Below, in pieces: positions 38,838 to 47,009 of a stretch of 64,000 nucleotides of DNA. Where the stretch lies: positions 62,001-126,000 of the forward strand of contig NZ_SAYT01000009.1 of assembly GCF_004296575.1 (NCBI RefSeq). The letters are read 5' to 3'. Within the stretch, counting starts at the first letter, position 1. Each line of letters opens with the position of its first letter. Origin of the DNA: Dyella amyloliquefaciens. GTDB taxonomy: Bacteria > Pseudomonadota > Gammaproteobacteria > Xanthomonadales > Rhodanobacteraceae. The notes beneath the pieces were generated by a model that worked only from the letters and a program-made list of their open reading frames with translations, did no database searches and was not told the origin of the DNA. A program made the position numbers and the translations under genes.

Positions 38838-38868
38838 AAGAAAAAGGGCCTCCCATGACGGGAGGCCC
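38838..38868 (-). terminator. Terminator of ompW
   Basis: Arms GGGCCTCCC (38846-38854) and GGGAGGCCC (38860-38868) follow, in minus-strand sense, the OmpW stop codon, and a T-run (AAAAAG on +) closes them. It may also end the convergent RES toxin transcript. Confidence 0.9.
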
Positions 38869-38904
38869 ACCCGGCATCCTTGCCGGAAGCCCTTTCCAAG
38901 GAAA

Positions 38905-39522
38905 TCAGAAGCGGTAGCCGAGGCTCACGCCGTAGACGAGCGGATCGATCTTGGCGGTGCCGACCTTGGCGCCGTTGACGTGCACATCGCTCTCGATGTC
39001 GACCCAGCGCAGGTCGGCGGTGAAGAGCCACTTCGGCGAGAGCTTCACGTCGATGCCGGCGTGTGCGGCCACGCCCCAGCTGTTGTCGATGCTGACGCTG
39101 GCGCCCTTGAGTGCACCGGTGCCCTTGGTGTCGAAGAAGTTGGTGTAGTTCACGCCCACGCCCACGAACGGTGACACCTGGCTATCGGGAAGGAAGTGAT
39201 AGTTGATGCCCAGGGTCGGCGGCAGTTGCTTGGTCTGCGCGACCTTGCCCACGCCAGACAGCTTCACGTCGTGCTGGAACGGCCAGGCCGCCAGCAGGTC
39301 CACGCCGAGGTTCGGCGTGATCATGTATTCGATGCTGCCGGTCGGACGCACGCTGGTGCTGGTGGTCGAACGGGCGCCGGCCAGGTTGCCGGTGTTGCTC
39401 TTGGGATCAACCGCGTGCGCACCGAAGCGCACGACCCAGTTGTCGTTGCTGTCGGCATGGGCGGCGGGAGCGGCAACGGCGCCGAGGACTGCGGCGATGA
39501 CGAGGGGAAGCAGAACTTTCAT
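38905..39522 (-). CDS. ompW: OmpW-family outer-membrane protein
   Basis: A 205-residue eight-stranded barrel. A signal peptide (LLPLVIAAVLGAVAAPAAHA) precedes WVVRFGAHAVDPKSN, a classic OmpW start. Later blocks are TPNLGVDLLAAWPFQHDVKL, LPPTLGINYHFLPDSQVSPFVGVGVNYTNFF and the C-terminal GVSLGYRF with terminal Phe for BAM insertion. OmpW forms a narrow hydrophobic channel and responds to stress in many proteobacteria. The ATG at 39522 is taken as the start; an earlier ATG at 39531 is possible. Confidence 0.93.
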   Translation of the reverse strand: MKVLLPLVIAAVLGAVAAPAAHADSNDNWVVRFGAHAVDPKSNTGNLAGARSTTSTSVRPTGSIEYMITPNLGVDLLAAWPFQHDVKLSGVGKVAQTKQLPPTLGINYHFLPDSQVSPFVGVGVNYTNFFDTKGTGALKGASVSIDNSWGVAAHAGIDVKLSPKWLFTADLRWVDIESDVHVNGAKVGTAKIDPLVYGVSLGYRF

Positions 39523-39645
39523 GGGGCTCATCCGTGTGGGTATCGTTTCGAACGGGCCCATGCTCGTGAGAATTTCGTTGTGCGGTTTTGACTTGCATCA
39601 AGCGAAACTGGGGCATACGGACGCATGCCCTGCAGCACCTCGAAA

Positions 39646-39675
39646 AGAAAAAGCCCGCCATTCGGCGGGCTTTTC
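39646..39675. terminator. Terminator of phhA
   Basis: Stem AAGCCCGCC / GGCGGGCTT with an ATTC loop is flanked by A-rich and T-rich runs on both sides. In minus-strand sense it follows the phenylalanine hydroxylase gene; it could also work in the other direction. Confidence 0.85.
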
Positions 39676-39697
39676 GTGTTGATGATGCGTTGAGTGC

Positions 39698-40588
39698 TTA
39701 CGTATCGGCGTTGGTCGCCCAACCCTCGCGATTGCCGCGCGTGAACACGCGGTCGCTGTCCAGCACGTCGCCCGCAGCATGCGGGTTTTCTTCGCGCAGC
39801 TTGGCGTAGATCGGCGTGAAGTCGGGATGAGTGGCTTCGAACAACTGCTCGAAGCTGTCGATCACGAAATAGGTTTGCTGGTAGGTGTCGATGCGGTAGC
39901 GCGTGCTCATCACGCGTTCCAGGCCGAAGCCGATGCGATTCGGCGAGGGCGAGTCCAGCGAGTAGATCGACTCGCCCTTCGAGCTGACGATGCCCGCGCC
40001 ATAGATGCGCATGCCGTCCTTGGTGTTGATCAGGCCGAACTCCACCGTGTACCAGTACAGGCGCGTGAGGTTCATCAGAGCTTCGGGGCCGATCGCGAAG
40101 GCCTTCATGCCGCCGCGGCCGTAGGCCTGCATGTAGTCGGCGAACACCGGGTTGAGCAGCAGCGGAACGTGGCCGAACAGGTCGTGGAACAGATCGGGCT
40201 CGCTGAGGTAGTCGAGCTGATCGGGCTTGCGGATCCACCAGCTCACCGGGAAACGGCGGTTGGCCAGGTGGTCGAAGAACACTTCATCGGGCAGCAGGCC
40301 TTCCACGGCGACCAGTTCCCAGCCGGTGGTCTCGCCCAACACCTTGTTGAGGTCGGCGAACTTCGGGATGCCGCCGTCACCCATGCCGAAACGCTCCACC
40401 CCATCCAGGAACTCCTGGCAGGCACGCCCCGGCAGTAGTTCGCGCTGGCGCTTGTAGAGGGTGTCCCACACCTCGTGGTCGGTCTCGGTGTAGTCCGCCC
40501 AGGGCTGTTCGACCACGCCGGTGGCGTACACCGGGACATAACCACGGTCGGTCTGGTGATGTTCGACGCGGCGGGGCGTGGTGCTCAT
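39698..40588 (-). CDS. phhA: Phenylalanine 4-monooxygenase
   Basis: Iron- and pterin-dependent hydroxylase converting phenylalanine to tyrosine. The 296 residues match the bacterial monomeric form, with the iron ligands His135 and His140 in SEPDLFHDLFGHVPLLL and Glu183 in YWYTVEFGL, and the pterin-side motif RRFPVSWWIR. No pterin dehydratase gene (phhB) lies beside it in the window. The gene is divergent from an Lrp/AsnC regulator, and a perfect inverted repeat sits between the two, so the regulator most likely controls it. Confidence 0.97.
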   Translation of the reverse strand: MSTTPRRVEHHQTDRGYVPVYATGVVEQPWADYTETDHEVWDTLYKRQRELLPGRACQEFLDGVERFGMGDGGIPKFADLNKVLGETTGWELVAVEGLLPDEVFFDHLANRRFPVSWWIRKPDQLDYLSEPDLFHDLFGHVPLLLNPVFADYMQAYGRGGMKAFAIGPEALMNLTRLYWYTVEFGLINTKDGMRIYGAGIVSSKGESIYSLDSPSPNRIGFGLERVMSTRYRIDTYQQTYFVIDSFEQLFEATHPDFTPIYAKLREENPHAAGDVLDSDRVFTRGNREGWATNADT

Positions 40589-40665
40589 GGCGGGCTCCTG
40601 GCAGCTGGGGCCGGGTAAGGGGAGGATGGCTCAGCATACGGCCGTTGCCGCGCACGAAGATTGTT

Positions 40666-40698
40666 TTATTGCTTCATGACCACGCATTTAAGCAATAA
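40666..40698. promoter_or_regulatory. Inverted repeat between phhA and the Lrp-type gene
   Basis: Perfect 9-base arms TTATTGCTT (40666-40674) and AAGCAATAA (40690-40698) around 15 bases, in the only AT-rich patch of the divergent region. AAGATT and AATCTT extend the symmetry outwards with a small offset. It is a good candidate binding site for the divergently encoded Lrp/AsnC regulator. Confidence 0.6.
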
Positions 40699-40736
40699 TC
40701 TTGCGTCTTAGACTCGATATTCGGATATTCATTGCC

Positions 40737-41213
40737 ATGCCCAACCTGGACCGTACCGACCTGCGCATTCTCGCGGTGCTGCAGAGCGATGGCCGCATCA
40801 CCAATGCCGAACTGGCCGAGAAGGTCAGCCTGTCGCCGTCGGCCTGCCTGCGGCGCCTGCAGCGGCTGGAGTCCGACGGCATCCTCACCGGCTATACCGC
40901 CCAGGTGGATCCCCAGGCGGTGGGTCTTGGGCTGCAGGCCTTCGTGCGCGTGCAGCTGACCAAGCACGAAAGCGCCGCGGTGGAACGCTTCGTGGAGCTG
41001 GTCAATGGCTGGGACGAAGTCGTGGCGTGCTATGCGCTCACGGGTGACATGGACTACCTGCTGCACGTCTTCGTGGCGGACCTGCAGGATTTTTCGAGGT
41101 TCCTGCTCGACCGGTTGCTGAACGCCGCAGGCGTGGCTGACGTCAATTCCAGCTTCGTCCTGCGTACCGTGAAGCGATCGGCTGCTTTACCGCTGAATCC
41201 TGTGGAACGCTGA
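40737..41213 (+). CDS. Lrp/AsnC-family regulator
   Basis: A 158-residue regulator: helix-turn-helix (LDRTDLRILAVLQSDGRITNAELAEKVSLSPSACLRRLQRLESDGILTGY, residues ~4-55) and RAM/ligand domain (FVRVQLTKHESAAVERFVELVNGWDEVVACYALTGDMDYLLHVFV). Members bind amino acids and act as dimers to octamers. Being divergent from phhA it probably senses an aromatic amino acid, as PhhR substitutes do elsewhere, though this is inference. The ATG at 40737 matches the family start; the frame from 40701 would add twelve residues over the operator. Confidence 0.92.
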   Translation: MPNLDRTDLRILAVLQSDGRITNAELAEKVSLSPSACLRRLQRLESDGILTGYTAQVDPQAVGLGLQAFVRVQLTKHESAAVERFVELVNGWDEVVACYALTGDMDYLLHVFVADLQDFSRFLLDRLLNAAGVADVNSSFVLRTVKRSAALPLNPVER

Positions 41214-41267
41214 AGCATGGGCGCGGGGCACAGGATCGGCCCGACTAACGCTAAACTAACTGGACTG

Positions 41268-42086
41268 ATGAGTACCCACACCGTTTCCGCCCCGGCCCGC
41301 CGAGACCTGATGCGACCCCTGCGTTACGCCTGGCGCGTACCGCTGCTGCTGCTGCACGTGGTGCTGGGCATCATGCTGTGTGGGTTCGTACTCACCTGGA
41401 AGCGCGATGCGGTCATGCAGAACGGTCGCGAGCCGTTCGCGCACCGCATGATCCGCTGGTGGTCCACGGCGCTGCTGCGCATCTTCGGCCTGCGCTCCGT
41501 GCGCGTGGGCAAGCCGTTGGCCGATCCGGTGCTGTTCGTGGCCAACCACACCTCGTGGATCGACATCGAGCTGCTGCACAGCCAGCGCGCGGCCTGCTTC
41601 GTGGCCAAGGCCGAGATCGCCAGCTGGCCGCTGGTGGGCTGGCTGGCCGCCTCTGGGGGCACCATCTTCCATCGCCGGGGCAGCAACCACTCGCTGGCGG
41701 CGGTGATGCAGGTGATGGTCGACCGCCTGCGCGGCGGTCGCTCGGTGGCGGTGTTCCCGGAAGGGGGTACCGGCCACAACGGCGTGCTGCGCGTGTTCCA
41801 TGCGCGCATCTTCCAGGCCGCGCTGGATGCCGAAGTGCCGGTGCAGCCGGTTGCGCTGCGCTTTGCGCGCGACGGGCGCCGCGTGGTCGATGCCGGATTC
41901 CGCGAGCACGAAAACTTCATGCAGAACTTCCTGCGCCTGCTCGGCGAAGCGCCGCTGGATGCGGAAGTGCATTTCCTCGAACCCGTGCCGGCCACGCCCG
42001 ATGCGCGACGTCGCATGGCGGAGCTGTCGCGCGAACGCATTGCCATGGCGCTGGAAGACCAGCCGAATCGCGACAGCCGCGCATGA
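41268..42086 (+). CDS. PlsC-type 1-acylglycerol-3-phosphate acyltransferase
   Basis: A 272-residue membrane-bound lysophospholipid acyltransferase. One N-terminal helix (LLLLHVVLGIMLCGFVL) precedes the catalytic block NHTSWIDIELL (NHx4D) and the substrate motif VFPEGGTGHNGVL (FPEG). It is expected to acylate lysophosphatidate or a similar lipid. Its stop overlaps the start of the next gene (ATGA). The ATG at 41268 is preferred; 41217 and 41310 are alternatives. Confidence 0.88.
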   Translation: MSTHTVSAPARRDLMRPLRYAWRVPLLLLHVVLGIMLCGFVLTWKRDAVMQNGREPFAHRMIRWWSTALLRIFGLRSVRVGKPLADPVLFVANHTSWIDIELLHSQRAACFVAKAEIASWPLVGWLAASGGTIFHRRGSNHSLAAVMQVMVDRLRGGRSVAVFPEGGTGHNGVLRVFHARIFQAALDAEVPVQPVALRFARDGRRVVDAGFREHENFMQNFLRLLGEAPLDAEVHFLEPVPATPDARRRMAELSRERIAMALEDQPNRDSRA

Positions 42087-43084
42087 ATCTCCCCAGGGGA
42101 AAGGATTTCCTGCCGCCGTGGCCGCTACGCAGTGGCCACATCCAGACCATGCTGTCCTCCAGCGGCGTGCGGCGCGTGCTGTTGCCCAAGGCGGCCCAGG
42201 CGGTCATGGATGGCGCCGAGCAGGTGACCGTGAATGGCGGCGATGGCGTACGCCTGACCGGGGCGTACACCGCGCAGAAGCAGCGGGCGCAACCGCGTGG
42301 CCTGGCGGTGCTGTTCCACGGCTGGGAAGGCAGCGTCGATTCCACCTATGTGCTGCAGACCGGCAGCCGCCTGCTTGCGGACGGCTGGGACATTTTCCGC
42401 CTGAATTTCCGCGACCATGGCGACAGCCATCATCTCAACGAGGCGCTGTTCCATTCGTGCCGCATCGATGAGGTGGTGCATGCCCTGATCGACATATCAC
42501 AGCGCTATCCGAACCGGCCGATGGCGCTGGCGGGCTTCTCGCTGGGCGGCAATTTCGCGCTGCGCGCCGCGTTGCAGGCGCCGGCAGCGGGCCTGCCGCT
42601 GAGCTACGCGCTGGCGGTGTGCCCGATCATCGATCCCAGCGAAGGCCTGTTCTCGCTGGAAGCATCCGCGCCCTGGTTCTACCAGGCGTACTTCATGCAC
42701 AAGTGGCGACGTTCGCTGCAGGCCAAGCAGGCGGCGTTTCCACAGCGCGAATACTTCGAGCTGTCCGAGCTCAAGCAGAACCTGCGGGGCCTCACCGCGT
42801 CGTTGGTGGCACGCCATACGGATTTCGGCTCGCTGGAAGCCTACCTGGACGGTTACTCGGTCGCGGGTCGCGCCCTGGCCGACTTGCACGTGCCGGCCAC
42901 CATCCTCACCGCGCGTGACGATCCCGTCATTCCGGTGGATGCGTTCGAGAAACTGGAACTGCCGGCCAACGTGGAACTGGATATCTCCACCTTCGGTGGG
43001 CATTGTGGCTTCATCCGCGGCTGGGACATGACCAGCTTCACGGACGAGTACATCGCCACGCGATTCAACGCGATCGTGCCGTAA
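42083..43084 (+). CDS. YheT-like alpha/beta hydrolase
   Basis: A 333-residue hydrolase of the YheT/ABHD1-3 group. The family start FLPPWPLRSGHIQTMLSS, oxyanion region LFHGWEGSVDSTYV, nucleophile Ser153 in GFSLGGN, acid in LTARDDPVIP and His in GGHCGFIRGW are all visible. It overlaps the PlsC-type gene by four bases, so the two are translationally coupled, pointing to lipid or ester metabolism. Substrate unknown. Confidence 0.9.
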   Translation: MNLPRGKDFLPPWPLRSGHIQTMLSSSGVRRVLLPKAAQAVMDGAEQVTVNGGDGVRLTGAYTAQKQRAQPRGLAVLFHGWEGSVDSTYVLQTGSRLLADGWDIFRLNFRDHGDSHHLNEALFHSCRIDEVVHALIDISQRYPNRPMALAGFSLGGNFALRAALQAPAAGLPLSYALAVCPIIDPSEGLFSLEASAPWFYQAYFMHKWRRSLQAKQAAFPQREYFELSELKQNLRGLTASLVARHTDFGSLEAYLDGYSVAGRALADLHVPATILTARDDPVIPVDAFEKLELPANVELDISTFGGHCGFIRGWDMTSFTDEYIATRFNAIVP

Positions 43085-43169
43085 CCGCCGATCGGCTCAT
43101 GTGGCGCCATCGCGGTATCGCAGCTAGCGTGCCGTGGCAGGACGGACATTCCATGAAGGAGGATCGAGC

Positions 43170-43574
43170 ATGACCCTGCGCGCTACCGGCACCTTCGAAG
43201 TGAAGGTGACACCGCAATCCCCCGTGGATGGCGTAGGCGATCCCAGCGTGGGCCGCATGGCGCTCGAAAAGCAGTTCAAGGGCGACCTTGCGGGTACCGG
43301 CCGGGGCCAGATGCTTGCCGTGGGCACGGCCATCGATGGCTCGGCCGGCTATGTGGCGATGGAGCGCGTGCACGGCGTGCTGCATGGCCGCGAAGGCAGC
43401 TTTGCACTGCAACACAACGGCGTCATGAACCGCGGGACGCCGCAGCTGGCGATCACGATCGTGCCGGACTCCGGCACGGAAGGGCTGAGCGGCATCGCCG
43501 GCGCACTGACCATCCGCATCGCCGATGGCTTGCATCACTACGAACTGGCCTATTCCCTGCCTGACATACCGTAG
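43170..43574 (+). CDS. DUF3224-domain protein
   Basis: A 134-residue protein with the DUF3224 pattern: TGTFEVKVTPQSP, GRMALEKQFKGDLAGTGRGQML, GYVAMERVHGVLHGREGSFALQHNGVM and GIAGALTIRIADGLHHYELAYSLP. The fold is a small beta-barrel related to allene-oxide-cyclase-like proteins; function unknown. AAGGAGG precedes the ATG at 43170, which is chosen over the frame start at 43134. Confidence 0.85.
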   Translation: MTLRATGTFEVKVTPQSPVDGVGDPSVGRMALEKQFKGDLAGTGRGQMLAVGTAIDGSAGYVAMERVHGVLHGREGSFALQHNGVMNRGTPQLAITIVPDSGTEGLSGIAGALTIRIADGLHHYELAYSLPDIP

Positions 43575-43730
43575 GCAAGTGATTGCGCGCAGGCTCTTTT
43601 CTGCGCGCGCGAGCACCGATGCATGCCGCAGCGGGCGGGGCTACATCCAAGCGTGACCCCATGCGGCCGTGGAAGGCGGGCGGCGCTCGCGCTACGCTTC
43701 GGGCTTTCCACCACCCGGCAGGCTAGACCC

Positions 43731-44822
43731 ATGCGTCGCTGGATGTTCGCACTGTTTGGCCTGCTGGCCGTCCACACGGCCGGCGCCGCGCCGCAACTGG
43801 ACAAGCTCACGCTGGCCAAGGGTTTCCATATCGCCGTGTACGCCGACGACGTGTCGAATGCGCGCGAATTGGCACTGGGCGCGAAGGGCACGGTTTTCGT
43901 CGGCTCGAACAGCGCCGGCAAGGTCTATGCGCTGACCGACAGCCAGGGCACCGGCCACGCCGACAAGGTGCGCGTGATCGCCAGCGGGCTGCAGCTGCCG
44001 GTGGGCGTGGCGTTCCGCAATGGTGATCTCTACATCTCCGCCGTCAGCAAGATCTATGTGCTGCGCGACATCGAGAATCACCTGGACGATCCGCCGAAGC
44101 CGGAAGTCATCTACGACAAGTTCCCGACCGAGACGCACCACGGCTGGAAGTTCATCGCCTTCGGTCCCGACGGCAAGCTCTACGTGCCGATCGGCGCGCC
44201 GTGCAACATCTGTGACAAGGGCAAGGACTACGCCAAGCTCACGCGCATGAACCCGGATGGCAGCGGCCTGGAAGACGTGGCCTACGGCATCCGCAACACC
44301 GTCGGCTTCGACTGGCAGCCGGGCACGAAGCAGCTGTGGTTCACCGACAACGGGCGCGACCTGATGGGCGACGACATGCCCAGCGACGAGCTCAACCGTC
44401 TGTCGCACGTCGGCGAGCACTTCGGATATCCCTATTGCCACCAGGGCGACACCCTCGATCCGGAGTTCGGCAAGGGCAAGAACTGCAAGGACTACACGCC
44501 GCCCGTGCTGAAGCTTGGCGCGCACGTTGCCTCGCTGGGCATGCGCTTCTATGAAGGCAAGCAGTTTCCCGCCAGCTACAAGGGCGCGATCATCATTGCC
44601 GAACACGGTTCGTGGAATCGCACCAAGAAATCCGGCTATCGCGTGATGACGGTGCGCCTCAATGGCGACAAGGTGGCGTCCTACGAACCGCTGATCGAAG
44701 GCTTCCAGCAGAACGAGACGGCCTGGGGCCGTCCGGCCGACGTGCAGCCGCTGCCCGACGGCAGCCTGCTGGTGAGTGACGATCTCGCCGGCGCGGTCTA
44801 TCGCGTGACCTACCAGCCCTGA
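43731..44822 (+). CDS. Sorbosone-dehydrogenase-type beta-propeller protein
   Basis: A 363-residue exported protein of the PQQ-dependent sugar/sorbosone dehydrogenase family. A signal peptide (MRRWMFALFGLLAVHTAGA) is followed by GFHIAVYADDVSNARELALGAKGTVFVGS, HHGWKFIAFGPDGKLYVPIGAPCNIC, WFTDNGRDLMGDDMPSDELNRL and IAEHGSWNRTKKSGYRV. The family uses pyrroloquinoline quinone bound in the propeller. No CxxCH heme motif is present, so it is not a quinohemoprotein. Its sugar substrate cannot be read, and no PQQ synthesis genes lie in the window. Confidence 0.88.
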   Translation: MRRWMFALFGLLAVHTAGAAPQLDKLTLAKGFHIAVYADDVSNARELALGAKGTVFVGSNSAGKVYALTDSQGTGHADKVRVIASGLQLPVGVAFRNGDLYISAVSKIYVLRDIENHLDDPPKPEVIYDKFPTETHHGWKFIAFGPDGKLYVPIGAPCNICDKGKDYAKLTRMNPDGSGLEDVAYGIRNTVGFDWQPGTKQLWFTDNGRDLMGDDMPSDELNRLSHVGEHFGYPYCHQGDTLDPEFGKGKNCKDYTPPVLKLGAHVASLGMRFYEGKQFPASYKGAIIIAEHGSWNRTKKSGYRVMTVRLNGDKVASYEPLIEGFQQNETAWGRPADVQPLPDGSLLVSDDLAGAVYRVTYQP

Positions 44823-44828
44823 TGCAAG

Positions 44829-44850
44829 GCCGCGCCCCACGGGACGCGGC
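44829..44850. other. Stem-loop between the propeller and PEBP genes
   Basis: Arms GCCGCG and CGCGGC, with inner C/G pairing, start seven bases after the stop. There is no T-run. It may stabilise the upstream transcript or pause polymerase before the next gene. Confidence 0.45.
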
Positions 44851-44885
44851 ATGTGACCTTACGAAACATCTGCAGGAGAACCACC

Positions 44886-45506
44886 GTGCAACTGCGCAGC
44901 GACAATTTCACTCATGGGCAACCGATCCCGCCGGCCAACGCGTTCTGCCGGATCGGGCAGCCGGTGGCGCTCTCGGACAACCTGAGCCCGCACCTGGCAT
45001 GGAAGGAAGCGCCGCTCGCCACGCGTTCGTTCGTGCTCACCTGCATCGACTTCGACGTGCCCAGCAAGCCCGATGACGTGAACAAGGAGGGCCGCACCGT
45101 GCCGGCCGACCTTCCGCGCGTGGAGTTCGTGCACTGGCTGATGGCCAATATCCCGGTGGAGTGCGGCGAGCTGGCCGAAGGCGCGTGCAGCGACGGCATC
45201 GTCGCGCGCGGCAAGCGCGCGCCCTACGGCCCACCCGGCAGCGTGCAGGGCATCAATGACTACACCGGCTGGTTCGCCGGTGACGCGGACATGAAGGGCG
45301 AATACCTGGGCTATGACGGCCCGTGCCCGCCATGGAACGATTCACTGGTGCACCACTATCACTTCCGCCTGTACGCGCTGGATGTGGAGCACCTGAAGCT
45401 CGCCGACGGCTTCACCGTGGCGGAGCTGAGGGCCGCGATGGACGGCCACGTGCTGGCCGAAACGGAGCTGATGGGCACGTATACACTCAATCCCGCACTG
45501 GCCTGA
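44886..45506 (+). CDS. YbhB/YbcL-family PEBP protein
   Basis: A 206-residue phosphatidylethanolamine-binding-like protein (Raf-kinase-inhibitor fold): [62 protein letters not shown]. Bacterial members are cytoplasmic or periplasmic and of unknown role; no signal peptide is visible. A GTG at 44886 with AGGAG eight bases upstream is chosen over an in-frame ATG at 44853, which would have no ribosome binding site. Confidence 0.85.
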   Translation: MQLRSDNFTHGQPIPPANAFCRIGQPVALSDNLSPHLAWKEAPLATRSFVLTCIDFDVPSKPDDVNKEGRTVPADLPRVEFVHWLMANIPVECGELAEGACSDGIVARGKRAPYGPPGSVQGINDYTGWFAGDADMKGEYLGYDGPCPPWNDSLVHHYHFRLYALDVEHLKLADGFTVAELRAAMDGHVLAETELMGTYTLNPALA

Positions 45507-45624
45507 ACAGCGTGAACGGGAACCAACGCGGCCGAAGCTGTCGTTGATTTTCACGCTCACAAGGCATGCGCTGTGGGTGAATGACCGCGGGGCGAAGTAT
45601 TGCCCCTGTCTAGAGGAAAGCACC

Positions 45625-45780
45625 ATGCTGCATTACGCCCTGGTATTTCTGGTCATTGCCATCATCGCCGCCTTGTTCGGCTTCACGGGTATTGCCGGCA
45701 CGGCCGCCGGCATTGCGAAGATCCTGTTCATCATCTTCCTGATCCTTGCCGTGATTGCCTTCTTTCGCCGCGCCAGCTGA
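45625..45780 (+). CDS. DUF1328 (YtjA-like) small membrane protein
   Basis: A 51-residue inner-membrane protein with two helices: [47 protein letters not shown] fills almost the whole chain, ending in RRAS. This is the complete DUF1328/YtjA pattern; such proteins are abundant under stress in many proteobacteria. GAGGAAAG precedes the ATG. A longer frame from 45544 exists but has no homologous N-terminus. Confidence 0.9.
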   Translation: MLHYALVFLVIAIIAALFGFTGIAGTAAGIAKILFIIFLILAVIAFFRRAS

Positions 45781-45786
45781 TCGACG

Positions 45787-45816
45787 GCGTATCGGGGCTC
45801 GCCGGCCCCGATACGC
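45787..45816. other. Perfect 12-bp stem-loop
   Basis: GCGTATCGGGGC and GCCCCGATACGC with a TCGCCG loop, six bases after the DUF1328 stop. No T-run follows, so rho-independent termination is doubtful; the strength suggests mRNA end protection or attenuation before the DUF883 operon. Confidence 0.6.
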
Positions 45817-45864
45817 TCGATGCCAGTCTGGTGACATTGCATTACCGCCTCACCGGAGAACGTC

Positions 45865-46236
45865 ATGAACAAGCAGGTCCAGGCGCACGAGGAAAGCGGC
45901 GGCACCGCCGCCGAACGCATTGAAGATCGTGCCGAGCGCATCAAGCAGGCCACCTCCAGTGCGGTATCGAGCACCAAGGAAGCGGTGGAGCGCGCTGCTG
46001 ACCATGTTGAGGAAAGCTTGCATCGCGCGACGGACAAGGCCGCCGGCGCCGCTACGCGTGCCAGCGACAAGGCCGACGAATACCGCCAGCGCGGGCGCGA
46101 TGCGTATGACGACGCGGTCGACCGCGCCGATGAGTGGCTGGACCGGGCGCGCGAGTATGTGCGTGAGAAGCCTGTACAGTCCGTGGCCATCGCGCTTGGC
46201 GCCGGTTGGCTGCTTGGTCGCATACTTCGTCGCTGA
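45865..46236 (+). CDS. DUF883/ElaB-YqjD-like protein
   Basis: A 123-residue protein with a long charged amphipathic helix (ERIEDRAERIKQATSSAVSSTKEAVERAADHVEESLHRATDKA, residues ~20-105) and a C-terminal membrane helix with the family ending VREKPVQSVAIALGAGWLLGRILRR. E. coli YqjD, the best known member, anchors ribosomes at the inner membrane in stationary phase. Here it begins a yqjD-yqjE-yqjK-like set. Confidence 0.9.
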   Translation: MNKQVQAHEESGGTAAERIEDRAERIKQATSSAVSSTKEAVERAADHVEESLHRATDKAAGAATRASDKADEYRQRGRDAYDDAVDRADEWLDRAREYVREKPVQSVAIALGAGWLLGRILRR

Positions 46237-46254
46237 TAGCGGCGAGGGCGAGGG

Positions 46255-46722
46255 ATGAGTCAGACCGATAGCGGCAGTGCACCTGCGGCACCCGAGGAAA
46301 CACCGGCGCCGCCACCGCCGCCCGGTCTGCTGGATGATCTGGGGCGGCTTGGCCGCGCCCTCCACACTTTGTTCGGGGCCCAGCTGAGACTGCTGGCGGC
46401 AGAACTTGGCCTGGCGCGCAGCGCCGTCCACTGGCTGCTGGCCGCCGCGCTGGTCGCTACCGTGGCGGCCGTCGGCCTGGGCATCACCCTGCTGGGGTTG
46501 GCCGGCTGGCTGCTGGCCCAATGGTTCGGTTCATGGACCTGGGCACTGGTCGCGCTGGCGTTCCTGGAGCTGGCTTTCCTGTCCGGCGCCATCGTGTTGT
46601 TCCGGCGCTGCATGCACTGGATGTCCCTGCCCGCGACGCGAGGCGAATGGAATGCGATGATGCATGAGGTCCTGCATCGTCCCGATTCGCAGGGTGAGTC
46701 CCGCCCGGAGGATGCGCCATGA
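46255..46722 (+). CDS. YqjE-like/holin-X membrane protein
   Basis: A 155-residue protein with a Pro-rich start and two membrane helices (LLAAALVATVAAVGLGITLLGLAGWLLAQ and WALVALAFLELAFLSGAIVLF). The order after a DUF883 protein and before a YqjK-like protein copies the E. coli yqjDEK arrangement, so YqjE identity is likely. Its stop overlaps the next start (ATGA). Confidence 0.8.
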   Translation: MSQTDSGSAPAAPEETPAPPPPPGLLDDLGRLGRALHTLFGAQLRLLAAELGLARSAVHWLLAAALVATVAAVGLGITLLGLAGWLLAQWFGSWTWALVALAFLELAFLSGAIVLFRRCMHWMSLPATRGEWNAMMHEVLHRPDSQGESRPEDAP

Positions 46723-47009
46723 GCCTCTTCAAGCAGCTGCAGGCCGTACGTAACGCGCAAGCACGTTCGCAGCAGGCACGCCACGAGCTGGCCGTGCCGG
46801 CGCAGGCCCTGCTGTCGCGCGGGCGACGCTACCCGCTGACCACGGTCGGCATGGCCGCCGGTGCGGGCTTTGTGCTGGGAGAGCTCAACGTGCATCCGCT
46901 GCGCGTGCCTGGCCTGGGCGCCCTGCTCAGCGGCACCGCCGCCGAACTGGTCGGGCAAGCGACGCGGCTGCTGGCCGAGTTTGCGCAGGACAACTTCGAC
47001 TTCTCATGA
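46719..47009 (+). CDS. YqjK-like small protein
   Basis: A 96-residue protein with a basic amphipathic start (FKQLQAVRNAQARSQQARHEL) and a glycine-rich hydrophobic centre (TTVGMAAGAGFVLGEL) that may insert in the membrane. Sequence alone does not prove YqjK; the position after the YqjE-like gene and four-base overlaps on both sides support it. Unknown function. Confidence 0.65.
   Translation: MSLFKQLQAVRNAQARSQQARHELAVPAQALLSRGRRYPLTTVGMAAGAGFVLGELNVHPLRVPGLGALLSGTAAELVGQATRLLAEFAQDNFDFS

Noticed and set aside
46255..46722. Phage holin suggesting a prophage
   Set aside because: The holin-X label fits, but the gene sits in a yqjD-yqjE-yqjK-like housekeeping set and no other phage gene is nearby.
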